A stretch of 16,490 nt of DNA from the NCBI GenBank assembly GCA_964521815.1, contig CAZFSN010000049.1:1-16490 (forward strand), in the 5' to 3' direction. Position numbers and translations under genes: made by a program. How positions within the stretch are numbered: the first letter of the stretch is position 1; every line of letters starts with the position of its first letter. The notes under the pieces were generated by a model. That model was not told the DNA's origin and ran no database searches. It was given only the letters and a program-made list of their open reading frames with translations. Below are positions 13,179 to 16,490 of the stretch, piece by piece. This DNA is from JAAEQD01 sp964521815. GTDB lineage: Bacteria > Zixibacteria > MSB-5A5 > UBA10806 > 4484-95.

Positions 13179-16045
13179 TATTGCTTAAATTTCCTCATCA
13201 ACTTCTTCTCGTATTCGGCCATATCATCTAAAGTTGACGGCTTACTCTCTTTCTTGATCGCTTTTTCATCGATATTGATCTGTTCATCACTAACCGGAGA
13301 TATCTCAATCGGTTTATACTTCTTGCTCGGAACAATCGGCGGGCTGACTTCAACATCTTCCTTAGCTTGTTCCTTGATCTCTTCCTTAATCTCTTCCCTA
13401 ACCTCAGGCTTCTGTTCAGTCGCGGCCAAATCAGGGCCGACTTTAGACATCATAGCCTGAAACATCTGAGCGATTTCCTGGCCGCCTTCGAGCTTCTCAA
13501 GCCCTTTAGCGATATCATCATAAAGGTTTTTGCCGCTGGCAACCGGTTTTAAATGTTTTAACTGGGATATTATTTTACCGGTTTCTTTGGTAATTCTATC
13601 AACTTGCCTCTGTTCGATATTTTTTTGAAGGCCTTCGACATATTCCGTACGATCCTGTTCTTTTTGGGTGTCACGGAGAATTTCTTTTTCCAGAAGTTCT
13701 TTCTGTTCGGGCTTTAGCTGACCGACTCTTTCCACGTAAGCCAGCCGGAGTTTTCTGGTATTGAGACGCATCGCCACTAATTCATCATAAATGCTCTTGA
13801 CCGGGTAATCATCACCCAGCTCAATCAGGCTTTTCCGTATTCTGGCCGCGCCTAATTCGGGATTTTCGCGAATAATATCCAACAATTTCTTTCTAACACC
13901 ATAGGGCAACTGCTTGATACCGGCATCGGCTCTTAGCCGTTTGTTCAGAAGTCCTGAATCGCCTTCACGTTTCCACCTTTTGCGATATTTATAAAACGTC
14001 GATGGCGACACTCCCATCTCCAGACAGGCTTCTTCGACAGGTTTACCCTCTTCCTCGACCATTGTTAACAGGCGTTTGCGCTTTTCCAGAATCAACTCAT
14101 CGACCATGATTTTTTCTTTAACGACGACCAGCGTAATATCATCATTTTGAGGGGCGTTGCCTGTGAATCTGGCCAAATCCTGGTCCAGGGTCGAGGCGAA
14201 CTCCTCAGGCGCCAGATGAGCATTATTGTTTATGAATTCTATTAGTCTGTCATTGCCGTATTGCTCAGACCGGTTATTCATCGCTTCGGTGATTCCATCG
14301 GTGTAAATAACCAGCATATCATCTTTTTTCAGTTTAAGCTTGTCAGTTTGAAGGTCGCCGCCAAACGAGATGTTATCGGGAAGAGTCAAACCGAGCGGCA
14401 TGCCTTTGGGATTTAAAAAATAGCATTTATTGGTATCTTTGCGGAATAATATCATGGGATTATGACCCGCCGAAGCGAACGATATTTCGCGCTTTTTGGA
14501 ATCGAGAATGATGAAAAATATGGTAATGAACATTCCCTTCTTGACATCTTCCGCCACAAAATCATTGACTTTGGATAAAATATCATTGGGCTGATAATTA
14601 TTGCGGGATTCCAACCTGATCGCGGTCCTGATCATGGTCATGACCAGCGAACCCGGAACGCCTTTGCCGGAAACATCCGCCACCGCTATGCCCAGAGTAT
14701 CATCATCGATCCAGACGAAATCAAAATAATCGCCGCCGACATCTTTGGCCGCCCGATAAACCGCCGCCAGCTCATACCCCTCGATTTCCGGGAATCTGTT
14801 AGGCAGTAAAGCATGTTGAATTTCCTGGGCGACCTGCATTTCCTTTTGCAGGCGTTCTTGTTCGACTACGTTTTCCTGGGCTTGCTTAAACTTGGTGGTT
14901 ATCTCGTTGAATGCCTTGGCTATTTCCGAAAATTCATCGGTTCCATCCACAGGCAGAGTTTCTTCCAGATTGCCTTGCCCGATTTTCAAAACGCCCTCGG
15001 TCAGCTTTTGAATCGGCTTAACGAAATAATAAGAGAGCATATAAACGGCAATCAGACCTACGACCAGTCCCAGAAGGGCAAATAATAAAATAGACAGCCG
15101 TGAGCTCTGGAGTTGTTCGGTTAGGCCGGAAGCCGCGAATCCGAAATTAATCGCTCCGACTTTTTTATTGCCCAGCATGATATTTGTTATCAGATGATAA
15201 ATATCGCCATAATCGCTATTTTTATATTTCTGGAATTCGTTTGCTAGTTTGGGATCGATACCTGATGGGTATTTATATGGCGAAAGTATATTTTGAGGAT
15301 TGATAGCATCCGCCCAGATAAGGCCGTCATTATCGACAATAGTGATATATTTTAAAATAGGATTGCCGCTCACCGCTGATTTGGCCAGACCGGCAAGTTC
15401 AAGTACATTCTCAACGGCGATTTTATCGGCCGCGTTCAAAGAGGTGGTATGCGCGAAACCCGAAGCCTCGGCGAAAAACCTCTGAGTTATAACGGTAGAA
15501 TTGCGATGATTATAATAAAGCGCGATAGCTCCCACTAATAAAAATACTACCAGCGATGCCCACATGGCAAATTTAAGGCGAATGGATATTCCGGTGGGTT
15601 TTAGAAGTCTTGATGTCCTCGGCTGAATCTCTTTTACCATGCGCAATTCATTTTCGCCGTCGCGGGAGTAATAATCGACAGAGTCCATCATTTTGCGGAT
15701 GAGATATAGCCCTAACCCGCCTTTACGGCCGGTCTTCACATAACGGTCGAGATCGGGCGTATCGGTGCCCTTAAAATCGAAACGGCGGCCTTTATCGAAT
15801 ATCGAAAATGTTACCTTGTTTTGCAGTATCTTGATTTTGATCCTGATAGTACCGGGACCGAAAAGGTAAGCGTGACGGATCACATTAGTGCAGGCTTCCT
15901 CGATTGCCAGTAAAATGCCGTTTTTTTCTTTATTAGTCAGGTTAAGGTCGGCGATAACATCATCAATGGATTTGCGGATATCCACCAGCATGTTCTCATC
16001 GGCGGCAAAGCTCATAAATATTTCTTGAGGCTTTTTAAACGCCAT
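13178..16045 (-). CDS. Multidomain partner switch: RsbW-like kinase, sensor, HAMP, SpoIIE-type phosphatase and transposase-like HTH
   Basis: The 955-residue product has these parts in order. An anti-sigma-factor-type serine kinase (about 15-140) has N box EEACTNVIRHAY with Asn54, G1 box DKGRRFD and G2 box GGLGLYLIRKMMD. A membrane helix lies at 160-178, and an extracytoplasmic sensor at 180-316 contains a PAS/Cache-like YITIVDNDGLIWAD. A second helix (317-341) leads to a HAMP domain (342-394). A SpoIIE/RsbU PP2C phosphatase (about 420-643) has metal ligands in DVGGDYFD, ADVSGKG, YTDGITEA and NDDITLV. Residues 650-775 hold two helix-turn-helix units like those of IS481/IS630-type transposases (VEEACLEMGVSPSTFYKYRKRW, in part, then NPELGAARIRKSL...SIYDELVAM). 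A charged coiled-coil tail follows (776-955). The catalytic residues are intact, so it should both phosphorylate and dephosphorylate the STAS protein. The ATG at 16045 has GAGGG 6 bases upstream. Confidence 0.92.
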   Translation of the reverse strand: MAFKKPQEIFMSFAADENMLVDIRKSIDDVIADLNLTNKEKNGILLAIEEACTNVIRHAYLFGPGTIRIKIKILQNKVTFSIFDKGRRFDFKGTDTPDLDRYVKTGRKGGLGLYLIRKMMDSVDYYSRDGENELRMVKEIQPRTSRLLKPTGISIRLKFAMWASLVVFLLVGAIALYYNHRNSTVITQRFFAEASGFAHTTSLNAADKIAVENVLELAGLAKSAVSGNPILKYITIVDNDGLIWADAINPQNILSPYKYPSGIDPKLANEFQKYKNSDYGDIYHLITNIMLGNKKVGAINFGFAASGLTEQLQSSRLSILLFALLGLVVGLIAVYMLSYYFVKPIQKLTEGVLKIGQGNLEETLPVDGTDEFSEIAKAFNEITTKFKQAQENVVEQERLQKEMQVAQEIQHALLPNRFPEIEGYELAAVYRAAKDVGGDYFDFVWIDDDTLGIAVADVSGKGVPGSLVMTMIRTAIRLESRNNYQPNDILSKVNDFVAEDVKKGMFITIFFIILDSKKREISFASAGHNPMILFRKDTNKCYFLNPKGMPLGLTLPDNISFGGDLQTDKLKLKKDDMLVIYTDGITEAMNNRSEQYGNDRLIEFINNNAHLAPEEFASTLDQDLARFTGNAPQNDDITLVVVKEKIMVDELILEKRKRLLTMVEEEGKPVEEACLEMGVSPSTFYKYRKRWKREGDSGLLNKRLRADAGIKQLPYGVRKKLLDIIRENPELGAARIRKSLIELGDDYPVKSIYDELVAMRLNTRKLRLAYVERVGQLKPEQKELLEKEILRDTQKEQDRTEYVEGLQKNIEQRQVDRITKETGKIISQLKHLKPVASGKNLYDDIAKGLEKLEGGQEIAQMFQAMMSKVGPDLAATEQKPEVREEIKEEIKEQAKEDVEVSPPIVPSKKYKPIEISPVSDEQINIDEKAIKKESKPSTLDDMAEYEKKLMRKFKQ

Positions 16046-16071
16046 TGATTTCCCTCACTTTCGGCATCCGC

Positions 16072-16100
16072 AGTATAACTCATTGAAATTCCAAAGTAAA
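16072..16100 (-). promoter_or_regulatory. Sigma70-like promoter of the long operon
   Basis: A -10 box TATACT (16072-16077) and a -35 box TTTACT (16095-16100) are separated by 17 bases on the minus strand, just ahead of the switch-protein gene. The predicted start, near 16065, gives a short leader of about 20 bases that contains the ribosome site GAGGG. The next minus-strand gaps down to 5402 are all 29 bases or shorter, so this promoter could serve all eight genes. Confidence 0.6.
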
Positions 16101-16120
16101 GATGAAATACATCCTTTACT
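16095..16120. promoter_or_regulatory. Inverted repeat overlapping the -35 box (possible operator)
   Basis: AGTAAAGATG (16095-16104) and CATCCTTTACT (16110-16120) are inverted copies with one extra base, separated by five bases (AAATA). The left arm contains the whole -35 box of the promoter at 16072-16100. A protein bound here would block RNA polymerase or place an activator next to it. The binder is unknown; the helix-turn-helix parts of the operon's own proteins are candidates by inference only. Confidence 0.45.
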
Positions 16121-16216
16121 AATGTCAGGAATCGGCAAAATTTCTAAATAAATTGAGTCAAAATAGCAAACCATAACATTAAAACGGTAAAACGAATAAA
16201 ATCATTTCGGGAAACA

Positions 16217-16490
16217 TTATCTGTCTGAACGCTCGGCGGCCTGATCGATATTTCTGGAAAGATTGGGATTATTAGGATAAAATTCCTGTAAAGATTGCCA
16301 TAATCGGATAGCTTCCTTATACTCGCCGGCCTGATATTTTTCCATGCCCTGTAAATAAATTTGCCAGTGAGCGTCGTTCTTTTTAATATCTTCTACTGTC
16401 GTCACCTCGGCCGTGTACCGGTTAAGCTGACGTTTCAAGCCTTTGGCGCCCTCCGAATCGGGATTCAAAGCCAGAGATGAATCGACCAGC
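16217..16490 (-). CDS. TPR-type protein (3' end only)
   Basis: Only the last 91 codons are visible; the frame is open at the right edge, so the gene begins outside the window. The visible part starts LVDSSLALNPDSEGAKGLK, a typical last helix of a TPR, and continues with a charged linker. It then has a clear TPR unit, YLQGMEKYQAGEYKEAIRLW followed by QSLQEFYPNNPN, and ends in AAERSDR. TPR units mediate protein-protein contacts; the 'Y..G...Y..G.Y..AI..W' pattern is common in periplasmic and lipoprotein TPRs. The rest of the protein is needed to say more. A 171-base gap, holding the promoter of the next operon, separates it from the switch-protein gene. I see no clear terminator in that gap. 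Confidence 0.75.
   Translation of the reverse strand, partial: LVDSSLALNPDSEGAKGLKRQLNRYTAEVTTVEDIKKNDAHWQIYLQGMEKYQAGEYKEAIRLWQSLQEFYPNNPNLSRNIDQAAERSDR

Noticed and set aside
13721..14098. Insertion sequence or transposase gene remnant
   Set aside because: The transposase-like helix-turn-helix is in frame inside an intact 955-codon gene, with no terminal repeats, no target duplication and no catalytic domain, so it is part of the switch protein and not an inserted element.

Overview
The window (about 16.5 kb) comes from a bacterial chromosome. All recognisable genes lie on the minus strand, so transcription runs from high to low coordinates. The organism is Gram-negative: it has a Wza-type outer-membrane polysaccharide export protein, a small outer-membrane beta-barrel-like protein ending in Phe, and a lipoprotein. 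Base composition is moderate, with AT-rich gaps between genes, two TTG starts in the pyr operon, and a pyrR gene. This would fit a poorly cultivated phylum of the FCB/Zixibacteria kind, but the phylum is a guess from gene style, not a match.

Layout by decreasing coordinate. (1) 16217-16490: 3' end of a TPR-type gene. (2) 16045-5402: one compact run of eight genes behind a good sigma70-like promoter (16072-16100). In order they encode a 955-residue membrane protein (RsbW-like kinase, sensor, HAMP, SpoIIE-type PP2C phosphatase, transposase-like helix-turn-helix region); a ParA-family ATPase; a STAS-domain anti-sigma-factor-antagonist-like protein with a C-terminal winged-helix-like tail; a GAF-GGDEF diguanylate cyclase; a Wza-type export protein; a Wzz/GumC-type co-polymerase; a TPR protein; and a BY-kinase with a tyrosine-rich tail. 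(3) 5128-4235: a sugar-1-phosphate transferase with its own promoter and a strong terminator. (4) 3960-1213: pyrR-pyrB-pyrC behind a promoter and a leader terminator that looks like an attenuator. (5) 1183-1019: a cluster of palindromic repeats. (6) 890-1: an outer-membrane-type protein and the 5' part of a lipoprotein gene.

The main point of interest is region 2. It appears to join a partner-switching module (kinase and phosphatase in one membrane protein plus a STAS target), a ParA ATPase, a c-di-GMP synthase and the core of a Wzy-type polysaccharide export machine. The plan recalls SypE-SypA of Vibrio fischeri and HsbR-HsbA-HsbD of Pseudomonas. It differs in having ParA, and a helix-turn-helix element that seems to be shared by the C-terminal regions of the switch protein and the STAS protein. 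No glycosyltransferases, Wzx flippase or Wzy polymerase are visible here, so the sugar assembly genes must lie elsewhere.
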